Positions 7,615 through 15,236 of a DNA stretch of 16,541 nt are shown piece after piece. How positions within the stretch are numbered: the stretch's first letter is position 1; every line of letters starts with the position of its first letter. The translations under genes and the position numbers were made by a program. Source of the DNA: Helicobacter sp. (GTDB lineage Bacteria > Campylobacterota > Campylobacteria > Campylobacterales > Helicobacteraceae); contig JARIAP010000067.1 in assembly GCA_029257755.1 (NCBI GenBank), positions 1 to 16,541 on the forward strand, given 5' to 3'. The notes below the pieces were generated by a model. That model saw only the letters and a list, made by a program, of their open reading frames with translations. It had not been told where the DNA came from and made no database searches.

Positions 7615-8121
7615 ATGAGTGCAAAAATATTATCTGGTATTTATTTGCTTATTGTTGGTATGTGTATTGGCGGTATTGTTGTTATATGGTTTGCAGAATC
7701 TATTATATTAGATGCAGATGCAATTTTTAGAAACAATGAATTTAGCACAACATTAATAACAAAATATGATCAAGGTATTATATTATCATGTATAGTTGCT
7801 AAATTTGGGTATATGTTGGTTGGTTTCTCTTTTTTTATTATGCTTTATGAAACATTAAGCTATAAATTTCAAAAGAGTACATTTTTTGTATGGATTTGTA
7901 ATATTTTAAATGGTATTTTAATGTTATTATTTGGCTTGTTTTATGCACCAGGCATTACTAAAATCTTTGAAGAAGAGCCAAAAATTATGGCAAGTCCAAA
8001 TTCAGAATCCTTTTTTAATCAATCAGAGCTTATATTAAAGCTATTATTTTTAACATTAATTATATCATTTTTTTCGCGTATTGTTTTGACACATAAAAAA
8101 GGTGTTGGTTTTAATAGTTAA
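7615..8121 (+). CDS. Four-helix inner-membrane protein (DUF4149/TMEM205-like)
   Basis: The protein has 168 residues and four hydrophobic segments at about 5-27, 56-78, 88-112 and 138-158. The first segment with LLIVGMCIGGIVVIWFAE, followed by a short loop with DADAIFRNNEF, resembles the DUF4149 (TMEM205-like) family found in many Campylobacterota. No catalytic motif is seen and no function is known. It follows the DUF493 gene by 21 nt on the same strand. The region ahead of the ATG (TAATTTAGGCTTTTT) has only a weak AGG as ribosome site. The next gene converges on it with a 13-nt gap and no clear hairpin. Confidence 0.75.
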   Translation: MSAKILSGIYLLIVGMCIGGIVVIWFAESIILDADAIFRNNEFSTTLITKYDQGIILSCIVAKFGYMLVGFSFFIMLYETLSYKFQKSTFFVWICNILNGILMLLFGLFYAPGITKIFEEEPKIMASPNSESFFNQSELILKLLFLTLIISFFSRIVLTHKKGVGFNS

Positions 8122-8134
8122 AATTCTAAATATT

Positions 8135-8641
8135 TTATTTTTTACTTTTTATAGTATCATTTATTGTTGGTATTAAAACTTCAATTGGCACACGATATTC
8201 TTTGTATTGTTGTGTCTCTTTGTTGTTAAGTTTCTTCCATTCATATGATAAACTTAACACATAATATGGGTCTAATGCACCAACAAAACTAATTGTGTTG
8301 TTGTCTTTTGGAACTATTTTTCCATAATATGTTTTACAATTGTGAAAATTATAAATTAAGCCATTTGTAAAATTACCATTAGAATCTTCTTCATAATTAT
8401 ACGCAAACACAATTCCAACACTTTTTCTTCTTTTTAATTCCGTATTTATATTACAAATATCTTCTATTGGACTGGATTCTAAATTTTTAACACCATATAT
8501 ATAATATTTTCCATTATATTTAAAGATCTCTACAATGCTTTGACCACCCTCAGTGCCCTTATGGGTAAGATATAATCCAGAAATATCATTTGCATATAAA
8601 AAAGACATAAAACAAGTAAAAAAATAAGATAAATATTTCAT
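8135..8641 (-). CDS. Small exported protein, DUF2147-like
   Basis: The 168-residue protein begins with a signal peptide: MKYLSYFFTCFMSFLYAND, with likely cleavage after Ala17. The mature part opens with ISGLYLTHKG, then SIVEIFKYNGKYYIYG, which is the pattern of DUF2147, a family of small secreted beta-barrel-like proteins of unknown role. Two Cys (62 and 101) in the mature part could form a disulfide in the periplasm. It starts 17 nt after the end of the YhcH-like gene on the same strand and is probably transcribed with it. The ribosome site is poor. The family call is by eye and moderate. Confidence 0.65.
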   Translation of the reverse strand: MKYLSYFFTCFMSFLYANDISGLYLTHKGTEGGQSIVEIFKYNGKYYIYGVKNLESSPIEDICNINTELKRRKSVGIVFAYNYEEDSNGNFTNGLIYNFHNCKTYYGKIVPKDNNTISFVGALDPYYVLSLSYEWKKLNNKETQQYKEYRVPIEVLIPTINDTIKSKK

Positions 8642-8658
8642 ATAACACCAACCAAATA

Positions 8659-9162
8659 TTAATTAAAATAATTAGATAATAATTCTTGTGGAACTTTTGC
8701 CACTACCTTAAATACTTTATTTCCTTTTAATTTTTTGTGTTTTAATCCACCTGCATGAACATCATGTGGAAAGAATATACATAAACAATCTTTTTGTGAT
8801 AATATTTTATGTGCTTTTTTTTGAGAATGATATATAACCAAATCTCTTTTATTGTTATATTCTTTTTTTATTTTAAAATTTTTAGAATCTCCAATCATAA
8901 AACACTCTTCTCCTTTAATCGTTAATTGAAAATCTACATATTTTTTATGTGTTTCAAAGAAAGCATCTTTATAAGGCTTTAGATTGTATGTTTGTAATAT
9001 TATAAAAATACCAAATTTTAATTCTATACGCAAACTGTTTTTGTAGTCTTGATTTGTAAAATCACCATTTAGACAAGATTTTAATTTATTGTAAAGTTCA
9101 TTCATAGCCTCATTACATTTAAATATGTGATTACTATTATTTAGTGTTGTTATAATTGCCAT
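8659..9162 (-). CDS. YhcH/YjgK/YiaL (NanQ, DUF386) family protein
   Basis: This 167-residue cupin-like protein carries the hallmark motifs of the YhcH/YjgK/YiaL family: ETHKKYVDFQLTIKGEE (residues 70-86) and FFPHDVHAGGL (130-140), then KVFKVVAKV. Glu70, His72 and His136 are the likely metal ligands. Characterised relatives are NanQ (YhcH), which speeds anomerisation of N-acetylneuraminate, and EbgC. No sialic acid catabolic genes are visible in the window, so the sugar it acts on is unknown. A ribosome site AGGGA (9167-9171) precedes the ATG. The gene is first in a two-gene leftward unit with the exported DUF2147-like protein and is divergent from the FkbM gene. Confidence 0.88.
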   Translation of the reverse strand: MAIITTLNNSNHIFKCNEAMNELYNKLKSCLNGDFTNQDYKNSLRIELKFGIFIILQTYNLKPYKDAFFETHKKYVDFQLTIKGEECFMIGDSKNFKIKKEYNNKRDLVIYHSQKKAHKILSQKDCLCIFFPHDVHAGGLKHKKLKGNKVFKVVAKVPQELLSNYFN

Positions 9163-9271
9163 ATAATCCCTACATTAATATTATATTAATAAATATAGAT
9201 TTTATAATATGTTTTCTTAATAGTTGCTTTAATAAAGAATATATAGTTTATATAAAAACATTTAATTAAGA

Positions 9272-9277
9272 TATAAT
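9272..9277 (+). promoter_or_regulatory. -10 box of the phase-variable methyltransferase gene
   Basis: A perfect TATAAT occupies 9272-9277. Transcription would begin near 9284, 23 nt before the ATG at 9307. AAGGA (9297-9301) provides the ribosome site. Confidence 0.5.
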
Positions 9278-9306
9278 TTTATTTTATTTGCATAAAAAGG
9301 AAAATT

Positions 9307-10341
9307 ATGGTTAAAACAATATATAATAGATTAATCCTTAAATATAAATATTCAAATCGTAATGATTTTGCAAGAGATATTTATAGGTTTAGAGGAAGTA
9401 AGTTTATTGTTAAATTAAAATTAAGTTTTTTAAAAAAGTATAACAATGTTTTGCAAGATATAGATTCTATGTTATATCAAAAATTAACACCAAATGATAA
9501 AGAAGTATTTTTGCTTTATTTATTCAGACGATGGATTGGGGGGGGGGGGGTAACACTCCCAGAAAATTATAGTTATATATTATTTAAAACTAATATGGCA
9601 TTTTTAGAGGCGGAACGATTATTTAATAATAGAAAAACAATAGATGAACCAGTAAAAATAAAAATAAACAATAAAGAATTTCTATATAGCATGGATTGTC
9701 CATTACCATTTAATGCAATTACCCTAGAAGAATCATTTAGTTTTTTTACTTTAGCTCATATATTTCTAAAAGAATATTACCTAGAAGGCTTTAATCCAAA
9801 TGATGGTGAGACTATCATTGATTGTGGTGGAGCTACAGGTGATACAGCTTTATTTTTTAATGCGTTTTATCCAGATTCAATAATACATACATTTGAATGC
9901 GATAATAAAACTTTTAATACATTAAAAAGAAACATTGAAATTAATCATAAAGAGAATAAAATATATGCGTATAAAAAAGCTCTTGGTTCAAAACAACAAA
10001 CTTTATTCTTTGAAGATTGGCATGTTGTAAAAGAAAAAACATCAAATAGTGTTGAAATAGAATGTATTAGTGTAGATTCATTTGTGAAAGATAACAATAT
10101 AAATAATATTGGGCTTATTAAAATAGATGTATATGGATATGATAATGAAGTTTTAAGGGGTTGTGCCGATACTATAAAAAAATTCAAACCAAAATTAATG
10201 ATATCGCTTTTTCAAAAAAATGATATAATAGAGATACCACAATTTTTACATTCTCTTGGACTAAAAATGGAGCTTAAATTAAAATTTGTAGAATTTAGAG
10301 TGTATAATGTAGGATGTTTTATTTTAGTAAAATTCTTATAA
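9307..10341 (+). CDS. FkbM-family SAM-dependent methyltransferase, predicted phase-variable
   Basis: The C-terminal half (about 165-330) is an FkbM-type methyltransferase domain. It has the SAM-binding motif IIDCGGATGDTALFF (170-184), an acidic residue in TFECD (Glu197), and KIDVYGYDNEVLRG (272-285). Most relatives have Glu where this protein has Tyr276 in that last motif. FkbM proteins methylate hydroxyls of sugars or small molecules; in Campylobacter several act on capsule or surface glycans. The N-terminal 160 residues are not recognised. Codons 78-82 lie on a run of 13 G (9538-9550), which encodes Gly78-Gly81 and the first base of Val82. The present length keeps the frame open, so the gene reads ON. 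It is a single gene with its own -10 box (9272-9277) and ribosome site, ending 21 nt before the convergent minE. The glycan target is not identifiable, because no glycan synthesis genes are nearby. Confidence 0.88.
   Translation: MVKTIYNRLILKYKYSNRNDFARDIYRFRGSKFIVKLKLSFLKKYNNVLQDIDSMLYQKLTPNDKEVFLLYLFRRWIGGGGVTLPENYSYILFKTNMAFLEAERLFNNRKTIDEPVKIKINNKEFLYSMDCPLPFNAITLEESFSFFTLAHIFLKEYYLEGFNPNDGETIIDCGGATGDTALFFNAFYPDSIIHTFECDNKTFNTLKRNIEINHKENKIYAYKKALGSKQQTLFFEDWHVVKEKTSNSVEIECISVDSFVKDNNINNIGLIKIDVYGYDNEVLRGCADTIKKFKPKLMISLFQKNDIIEIPQFLHSLGLKMELKLKFVEFRVYNVGCFILVKFL
9538..9550 (+). repeat. Poly-G tract of 13 (contingency locus)
   Basis: Thirteen consecutive G fall inside the methyltransferase reading frame. 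In Campylobacter and Helicobacter, G tracts of about 8 or more mutate by slipped-strand mispairing at high rates. With 12 G the first codon after the tract becomes TAA (bases 9551-9553). With 14 G translation ends at TAG (9570-9572), seven codons on. Only lengths of 13 plus or minus multiples of 3 are ON. Confidence 0.95.
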
Positions 10342-10362
10342 ATTTTTATGAGTTTTGTCTAT

Positions 10363-10590
10363 TTAGTTATTTATAATAACTTTAATATCAAGTGTATTGT
10401 TTTTATTTGTATATGCATCGACTACAATGTCTGTAGATTTTGTATATCTTTGCATTAAAACAATAATATCTTTCTTTAAATCATCAATATATCCTATACC
10501 AATATTTCTTTCTCTTGGTAGAATAACTTGCAATCTTTGCTTTGCTAAATTAGCAGAACCACCTTTTTCATTCCAATTAAAAATATTCAT
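10363..10590 (-). CDS. minE: Cell division topological specificity factor MinE
   Basis: MinE is the 75-residue partner of MinD that drives the pole-to-pole oscillation of MinCD and so places the division site at mid-cell. The sequence shows the N-terminal amphipathic start (MNIFNW), the anti-MinCD region around AKQRLQVILPRER, and the topological specificity domain ending in LDIKVIINN. The length is typical. It begins two bases after the minD stop, so the two are translated as a unit. No minC is present here, and in Campylobacterota minC is usually elsewhere. Confidence 0.96.
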   Translation of the reverse strand: MNIFNWNEKGGSANLAKQRLQVILPRERNIGIGYIDDLKKDIIVLMQRYTKSTDIVVDAYTNKNNTLDIKVIINN

Positions 10591-10592
10591 AA

Positions 10593-11420
10593 TTATCCTT
10601 TAAATCCAAAAATCTTCTTCAAAGAACCTATAATTCCATTGGGAGTATTAAAATTTCCAAACGGAACATCTTCACCCAATATCCTTTTTGATATTCTATC
10701 ATATGCCAATCCACTATCACTTTTTATAAATATTGTAGGTTCACCATTATTAGTTGCACCTATTACTTTTTCATCTTCTGGCACTATACCAATTAATGGT
10801 AATGCTAATATGTCAAGCACATCATCACATGATAGCATATCTTGCTTAGCCACTAAATCTGGTCTCAATCTATTTATAATTATATGTTTTTCTATTTCTA
10901 TATTATTACTTGACTTATCACTTTTAGCATCAATTATACCAATAACCCTATCGCTATCTCTAACAGAACTAATTTCTGGCGTTACAACAATAAATGCTCT
11001 ATCTGCCCAAAATATAGTATGTTCAAAACCACTCTCAATTCCTGCAGGACTATCTAGCAAAATATAATCAAAATCTGCTTTTAATTTTTCTAAAAGTTTT
11101 TTTACTTTATCTTTTTGCAAAATTGTTTTATCTTTACTTTGACTTGCTGGTAAGAAATATAAATTTTTAGCTTTTTTATGATTTATTATCGCTTGTGATA
11201 AATTACATTTTCCTTCCATAACATCTACAACATCATATACAATTCTTCGCTCAAGCCCAAGAATCATATCAAGGTTTCTTAATCCAATATCAAAATCAAC
11301 AGCAATAACTTTTTTTCCTTTTTCCGCTAAACCAACTCCAAGATTTGCAGTAGCTGTAGATTTTCCAACACCTCCCTTTCCAGAAGTAATTGCAATGACA
11401 ATTCCTTGTTTGTTTCCCAT
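10593..11420 (-). CDS. minD: Septum site-determining ATPase MinD
   Basis: MinD is a membrane-binding ParA/Mrp-type ATPase that recruits MinC to block division at the poles. The deviant Walker A motif GKGGVGKST is at residues 14-22 with the signature Lys15. [11 protein letters not shown] and the LLDSPAGIE Walker B region follow. The C-terminal [11 protein letters not shown] is the amphipathic membrane-targeting helix. I start at ATG 11420 (275 residues) because AAGGA (11426-11430) lies 5 nt upstream; a TTG directly before it at 11423 would leave only 2 nt of spacing. The minE gene follows after 2 nt. In H. pylori, minD and minE are likewise adjacent. Confidence 0.97.
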   Translation of the reverse strand: MGNKQGIVIAITSGKGGVGKSTATANLGVGLAEKGKKVIAVDFDIGLRNLDMILGLERRIVYDVVDVMEGKCNLSQAIINHKKAKNLYFLPASQSKDKTILQKDKVKKLLEKLKADFDYILLDSPAGIESGFEHTIFWADRAFIVVTPEISSVRDSDRVIGIIDAKSDKSSNNIEIEKHIIINRLRPDLVAKQDMLSCDDVLDILALPLIGIVPEDEKVIGATNNGEPTIFIKSDSGLAYDRISKRILGEDVPFGNFNTPNGIIGSLKKIFGFKG

Positions 11421-11453
11421 CAATATCCTTTATGATGTCAATAATGCTGTAAC

Positions 11454-11459
11454 ATTGTA
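11454..11459 (-). promoter_or_regulatory. Candidate -10 box for minD-minE
   Basis: On the minus strand TACAAT lies at 11459-11454 within the 86-bp gap ahead of minD. Transcription would start near 11447, about 27 nt before the ATG at 11420. Only one position differs from TATAAT and there is no TGn, so this is tentative. Confidence 0.35.
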
Positions 11460-11506
11460 TCTAAAGTTTGTGTATTTTTGTAAAAAATAATAAAAAATAT
11501 TGATTT

Positions 11507-12091
11507 TTATATTATTTTATAAAAATTGCTTATAAAATCTTTTAACTTTTCTTTTATTAAATAATGATTTTTTATAAATTCTTCATGTGCAGATTCATTA
11601 ACAAAATTACTAACACAAAAAATACCAATGCATGGAATCTTAAATATTTGTGAAACTTTTAAAACACTAAAAAATTCCATATTTTCAAGCGTTATACCTA
11701 TATTTATCATTGTTGAATTATATTTTGAGGTGCTTGTTATATAGTTACTTGAATTTATTGTTGCTTGTTTAATATTTGCTAGTTTATTGCTTAGTTTATT
11801 AAATGTTTCACATGAAACATTTAGATTGTGTGAAATTTCGATTGCATTATCAATGGGAGTATATGATTTATTTTGTAAATATGAAATTTCAATTTGTGTT
11901 GCTTTAAAACTATAATATATATCACCTATATTTACATTCTCATTATAGCTTCCAGCACTACCCAAAAATATCAGACTTTTTGGGACTTGTTGCAAACATA
12001 TTCTAGTAAGCTCAATAGAACTATCTATTAGCCCTATACCAATACTTTTTGCAAACTCAAAACTTTCTAACTTTCCAGCACAAATAAACAT
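11507..12091 (-). CDS. Short nucleoside phosphorylase/nucleosidase-fold protein
   Basis: The 194-residue protein matches the PNP/UDP phosphorylase superfamily, which includes MTA/SAH nucleosidase and futalosine hydrolase. IFLGSAGSY with NVNIGDI (41-57) is the nucleotide-binding loop. SSNYITS (114-120) is the strand before the substrate site. LENMEFFSVLKVS (135-147) contains the Met-Glu pair (Met138, Glu139) that binds the ribose. IGIFCVSNFVNESAHEEF (155-172) lines the base site. In MTA/SAH nucleosidases the catalytic Asp sits in an S-D pair at this place; here it is Ser161-Asn162. The protein is also about 35 residues shorter than usual. It may be a nucleosidase with another specificity, or may have lost activity. 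It begins 12 nt after the DUF2156 gene on the same strand with only a weak ribosome site, so coupling is likely. I assign the family only. Confidence 0.75.
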   Translation of the reverse strand: MFICAGKLESFEFAKSIGIGLIDSSIELTRICLQQVPKSLIFLGSAGSYNENVNIGDIYYSFKATQIEISYLQNKSYTPIDNAIEISHNLNVSCETFNKLSNKLANIKQATINSSNYITSTSKYNSTMINIGITLENMEFFSVLKVSQIFKIPCIGIFCVSNFVNESAHEEFIKNHYLIKEKLKDFISNFYKII

Positions 12092-12103
12092 ATATAAACT
12101 TTA

Positions 12104-13012
12104 CTATTTTATAATAACTTCATATTTTTCTAAAATAATATCTGGATTATATGACATTTTAGCTTTTCTTAAACCTTCAATGCCTAAGTCTTCTTCCCTA
12201 TTTACATATAATATAGAATCAAAACAATTAGCTAAAAGCTGTTGATTTATTGCTTGATATGCACCACGATAATTAATATCTGCCTTTTCAATATGTATAA
12301 TACATATATCTTGAGATATAACTTCTCCAAAGCTAAATGCCATTATTTTGCCATTAAATCTTAATAAACCACCAATTAAATCTAAGTGCTCATAGTTTTC
12401 AAATACACTAACAATGCCCTTTGATTCATTAATTAACCCTTCATTATCTCCTGCACTATCCCATTCTTTCCATATTGAAATAAGCTCTTTAGTGTTGCTA
12501 GAGTTAATTAACTCAAACTCAAAACCAGCATATTCATCAAAAAATCTATTTAAATGATTCTTTTTCTTGTGATATTTTCTACCTTGAAGTTGTATTAGAT
12601 TCTGCGTTAGATATATATAATCGCTTCTATCTCTGTTTAATATTATCTGTATATCCATACCAAAAGTATTTTGCAATGTTTTAATATTATGTTTTTCTAT
12701 TGAATGTATTTCAAAATATTGTTGTCTATTTTTATAATATAAATGTAATTTTCTTAAACATTCTATCTTATTGCCAAACCCAATGGGGAAGAAACAAAAA
12801 GGTTGCTTATCTTTATATGTTGTTTGTATTACCAAACAATCACATATAATGCTAAATTCAATTTTCCTTGCTAATCTCCAAATAAAAAGATTACCAAATG
12901 CAATATCTGAAATCATAAATTTTTCTTGCTTTAAATATTTGTCTATAATGTTTTTATCTTTTAATTCAACTTCTTTAAACACAATATTATTTGTTTCTAT
13001 AGTAAAATCCAT
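12104..13012 (-). CDS. DUF2156 family protein (GNAT-like, aminoacyl-phosphatidylglycerol synthase C-terminal fold)
   Basis: The 302-residue protein fits DUF2156, soluble proteins made of two GNAT-like halves and related to the catalytic domain of lysyl-phosphatidylglycerol synthases (MprF). Visible signatures are FMISDIAFGNLFIW near the N-terminus, LQGRKYHKKKNHLNRF (142-157), LLRFNGKIMAFSFGE, IHIEKADINYRGAYQAINQ, and VNREEDLGIEGLRKAK near the C-terminus. There is no membrane part, so it is not a full MprF. Its substrate is unknown; transfer of an amino acid from a charged tRNA is one possibility suggested by the fold. A ribosome site AAAAGGT precedes ATG 13012, and an extended -10 lies at 13043-13051. 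The nucleoside phosphorylase-like gene follows as the second cistron. Confidence 0.82.
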   Translation of the reverse strand: MDFTIETNNIVFKEVELKDKNIIDKYLKQEKFMISDIAFGNLFIWRLARKIEFSIICDCLVIQTTYKDKQPFCFFPIGFGNKIECLRKLHLYYKNRQQYFEIHSIEKHNIKTLQNTFGMDIQIILNRDRSDYIYLTQNLIQLQGRKYHKKKNHLNRFFDEYAGFEFELINSSNTKELISIWKEWDSAGDNEGLINESKGIVSVFENYEHLDLIGGLLRFNGKIMAFSFGEVISQDICIIHIEKADINYRGAYQAINQQLLANCFDSILYVNREEDLGIEGLRKAKMSYNPDIILEKYEVIIK

Positions 13013-13042
13013 ATAATACCTTTTAGCTACTTTACATTTTAG

Positions 13043-13051
13043 ATTCTATCA
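13043..13051 (-). promoter_or_regulatory. Extended -10 for the DUF2156 gene
   Basis: On the minus strand TGATAGAAT runs from 13051 to 13043: TGn followed by TAGAAT, one mismatch from TATAAT. Transcription would start near 13036 with a leader of about 24 nt. It is divergent from the hisD promoter 51 bp away. Confidence 0.45.
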
Positions 13052-13098
13052 AAGTTTAGCTAAGAATGTAATAAAAATAGTGCTATTCATAAAATGTT

Positions 13099-13107
13099 TG
13101 ATATAAT
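13099..13107 (+). promoter_or_regulatory. Extended -10 promoter of hisD
   Basis: TGATATAAT (13099-13107) is TGn plus a perfect TATAAT. Transcription would start near 13114, giving a 26-nt leader with AAGGA (13130-13134) as ribosome site 5 nt before the ATG. Confidence 0.55.
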
Positions 13108-13139
13108 CAAATAAAAATAATACAAAACAAAGGATACAT

Positions 13140-14489
13140 ATGATTAAGATTTTAAATATTTGTGATGATAATTTTGATATAGAATTTAACAATCTTTTAC
13201 AAAGAGCAAGTATAGATATAGGAAATATAATTCCACAAGTATTAAATATATTGCAAGATATAAAAAAAAGAGGTGAAGAGGCATTATTAGAAAATGTATG
13301 TAAATATGATCATTGGAATCCTACAAATTTTAATGAACTAAGAATTAATGAAGAAAATATATATAATTCTTATAAAAAATTAGATTCTAAAACTAAAGAT
13401 TCACTACAAATTGCATATGATAGAATCTTTGATTTTCATTCAAGAAATTCGCCTAGAGGTTTTTTATATTTTGATAACCATTTAAATATGTTAGGACAAA
13501 ATGTATTGCCTGTGCAAAGAGCAGGTATATATATTCCTGGTGGCAAAGCTTTTTATCCTAGTTCATTATTGATGAATGCTATACCAGCAAAAGTTGCTGG
13601 TGTAAAAGAAATTATTATGACAAGTCCAACTCCATATAATAAGATAAACGATACTATACTTGCTACCATGTATCTTTGTGGTATAAGTGAAGGATATAAA
13701 ATTGGTGGTATTGGTGCTATTGGGATGTTAGCTTATGGTATTGGTAAATATCAATGGAGCAAAAATATGCTACATTTTGCTAAACGAGATTCTAATACCT
13801 TTAAAAAAGTAGATGTAATAACTGGCCCCGGTAATATATATGTGGCAACAGCTAAAAAGTTGGTTTTTGGGGAAGTGAATATAGATATGATAGCAGGTCC
13901 AAGTGAGATTGGAATTATAGCAGATTCAAGTGCAAATAAAAAATTTATAGCAATAGATATGCTTTCACAAGCAGAACATGATTCTATGTCTAGTGCGATA
14001 TTAATTACAGATAACTATAAATTTGCACAAGAAGTTGCAGAGGAAATAAACATAAATCTTTCTAAACTTATACGAAAAGAGATTGCAGAGACAAGCATTA
14101 ATGAAAGAGGTGCTATTGTTGTTGTAGAAAATTTGAAACAAGCTACAATGCTTATGAATGAAATAGCACCTGAACATTTAGAAATAATAATGCAAGATCC
14201 ATTTTCTATTCTAGGAGATATAAAGTCTGCTGGTGCAGTATTTTTAGGACACTATACACCTGAAGCAATAGGCGATTATCTTGCAGGACCAAATCATACT
14301 CTTCCTACTGGCGGTAGTGCAAGGTTTTTTTCTCCATTAAGTGTTGATAATTTTTGCACTAAAAGTTCAATTATATCTTTTTCTAAAAATGGTGTAGATA
14401 ATCTTGGCATACATTGTATGAACCTTGCTGATTCTGAAGGCTTACAAGCACATAAATTATCTGTGCAATATAGATTAGATTCCAATTAA
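13140..14489 (+). CDS. hisD: Histidinol dehydrogenase HisD
   Basis: HisD oxidises L-histidinol twice with NAD to L-histidine, the last step of histidine synthesis, using a zinc ion. The protein has 449 residues. Zinc ligands and catalytic residues are all present: Gln277 and His280 in LSQAEHD, the catalytic pair Glu345-His346 in APEHLEI, Asp379 in GDYLAGPNHTLPTGG, and His438 in EGLQAHKLS. They sit 18 to 19 positions later than in E. coli HisD, mainly because about 17 extra residues (around 201-222, between AYG and KVDVITGPGN) interrupt the NAD-binding half. No other his gene is in the window, so the pathway genes are scattered. The gene has its own promoter and overlaps the convergent ureH by 15 bp at its 3' end. 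Function is not in doubt. Confidence 0.97.
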   Translation: MIKILNICDDNFDIEFNNLLQRASIDIGNIIPQVLNILQDIKKRGEEALLENVCKYDHWNPTNFNELRINEENIYNSYKKLDSKTKDSLQIAYDRIFDFHSRNSPRGFLYFDNHLNMLGQNVLPVQRAGIYIPGGKAFYPSSLLMNAIPAKVAGVKEIIMTSPTPYNKINDTILATMYLCGISEGYKIGGIGAIGMLAYGIGKYQWSKNMLHFAKRDSNTFKKVDVITGPGNIYVATAKKLVFGEVNIDMIAGPSEIGIIADSSANKKFIAIDMLSQAEHDSMSSAILITDNYKFAQEVAEEININLSKLIRKEIAETSINERGAIVVVENLKQATMLMNEIAPEHLEIIMQDPFSILGDIKSAGAVFLGHYTPEAIGDYLAGPNHTLPTGGSARFFSPLSVDNFCTKSSIISFSKNGVDNLGIHCMNLADSEGLQAHKLSVQYRLDSN

Positions 14490-15236
14490 ATCTTGAAATT
14501 CTAATAATTCTTCGCCACTATTTCCTAAAGCTTTAATAATAAAAATACCATTATTTTTACTTATAGCTGCATTTATGCTTGAATTTATTATTATTTCTTG
14601 TATATTATAAAATTGAAATTCTTTATCATGTATTAAAATTTGCATATAATGAGTATAAGAGTCAAACAAACAAAGACTATTTAAATCCATAGTTTTTGGG
14701 TTTAGCTTCATATTATCATAAAATATTAATTCATTGCATTTATAAATATTTGTAGTTGTATGAAATTCCTTAAAAGCAAATATTTCTCCTAATGCTATTC
14801 TACCAGCACAAAATATTTCACTATAATATAAAACAGAATCTTCATTAATAAATATATTAGAAATTCCTCTAAAATTAGAATTTTTAAATGGAATACAAGG
14901 CAATGGTGTATAATATAAATTAGCATTATTATCTAATATTATAGTAGTATCTTTTTTTGCTATTTCATCTTGTGTATCATGTATTTTTTCATAGCTTTGT
15001 GAAGTTATTTTTATATTGCTATTTTCTTTTATATTTAATATAATCTTTTGATTATCTCCTCTCATAAGTCCGGGAGATACATTTAATATCATTAAATTTG
15101 CCATATTTTTCATATAGAAAGGTTCTATTATTTTAAATGGTGGTGTAAAAAACATAGAATCTATAATAGTTTTATTATTTAGACTATTCTTAATTGTAAG
15201 CTTTAGAATGCTATCTTGTGTATAGTTCGTTGTCAA
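14475..15236 (-). CDS. ureH: Urease accessory protein UreH (UreD family)
   Basis: UreH, the Helicobacter name for UreD, binds apo-urease together with UreF and UreG and forms the route for nickel delivery to the active site. The 253 residues show the family pattern: ILKLTIKNS at the start, [18 protein letters not shown] (52-69), [20 protein letters not shown], and [27 protein letters not shown] (to about 148). The start is TTG at 15236; it overlaps the ureG stop as TTGA and has GGAG (15245-15248) 8 nt upstream, and no ATG lies before residue 28. This means tight translational coupling to ureG. The 3' end overlaps hisD. It is the last gene of the urease accessory set, as in H. pylori. Confidence 0.95.
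   Translation of the reverse strand: MTTNYTQDSILKLTIKNSLNNKTIIDSMFFTPPFKIIEPFYMKNMANLMILNVSPGLMRGDNQKIILNIKENSNIKITSQSYEKIHDTQDEIAKKDTTIILDNNANLYYTPLPCIPFKNSNFRGISNIFINEDSVLYYSEIFCAGRIALGEIFAFKEFHTTTNIYKCNELIFYDNMKLNPKTMDLNSLCLFDSYTHYMQILIHDKEFQFYNIQEIIINSSINAAISKNNGIFIIKALGNSGEELLEFQDLIGI

Noticed and set aside
8122..8134. Intrinsic terminator between the convergent DUF4149-like and DUF2147-like genes
   Set aside because: T-runs are present but no hairpin stem.
10639..11067. Rightward 142-codon open frame opposite minD
   Set aside because: It is a mirror of the conserved minD coding sequence, with no ribosome site or family resemblance.
11421..11423. TTG at 11423 as the minD start
   Set aside because: It leaves only 2 nt to the AAGGA site; the adjacent ATG at 11420 has the normal 5-nt spacing.
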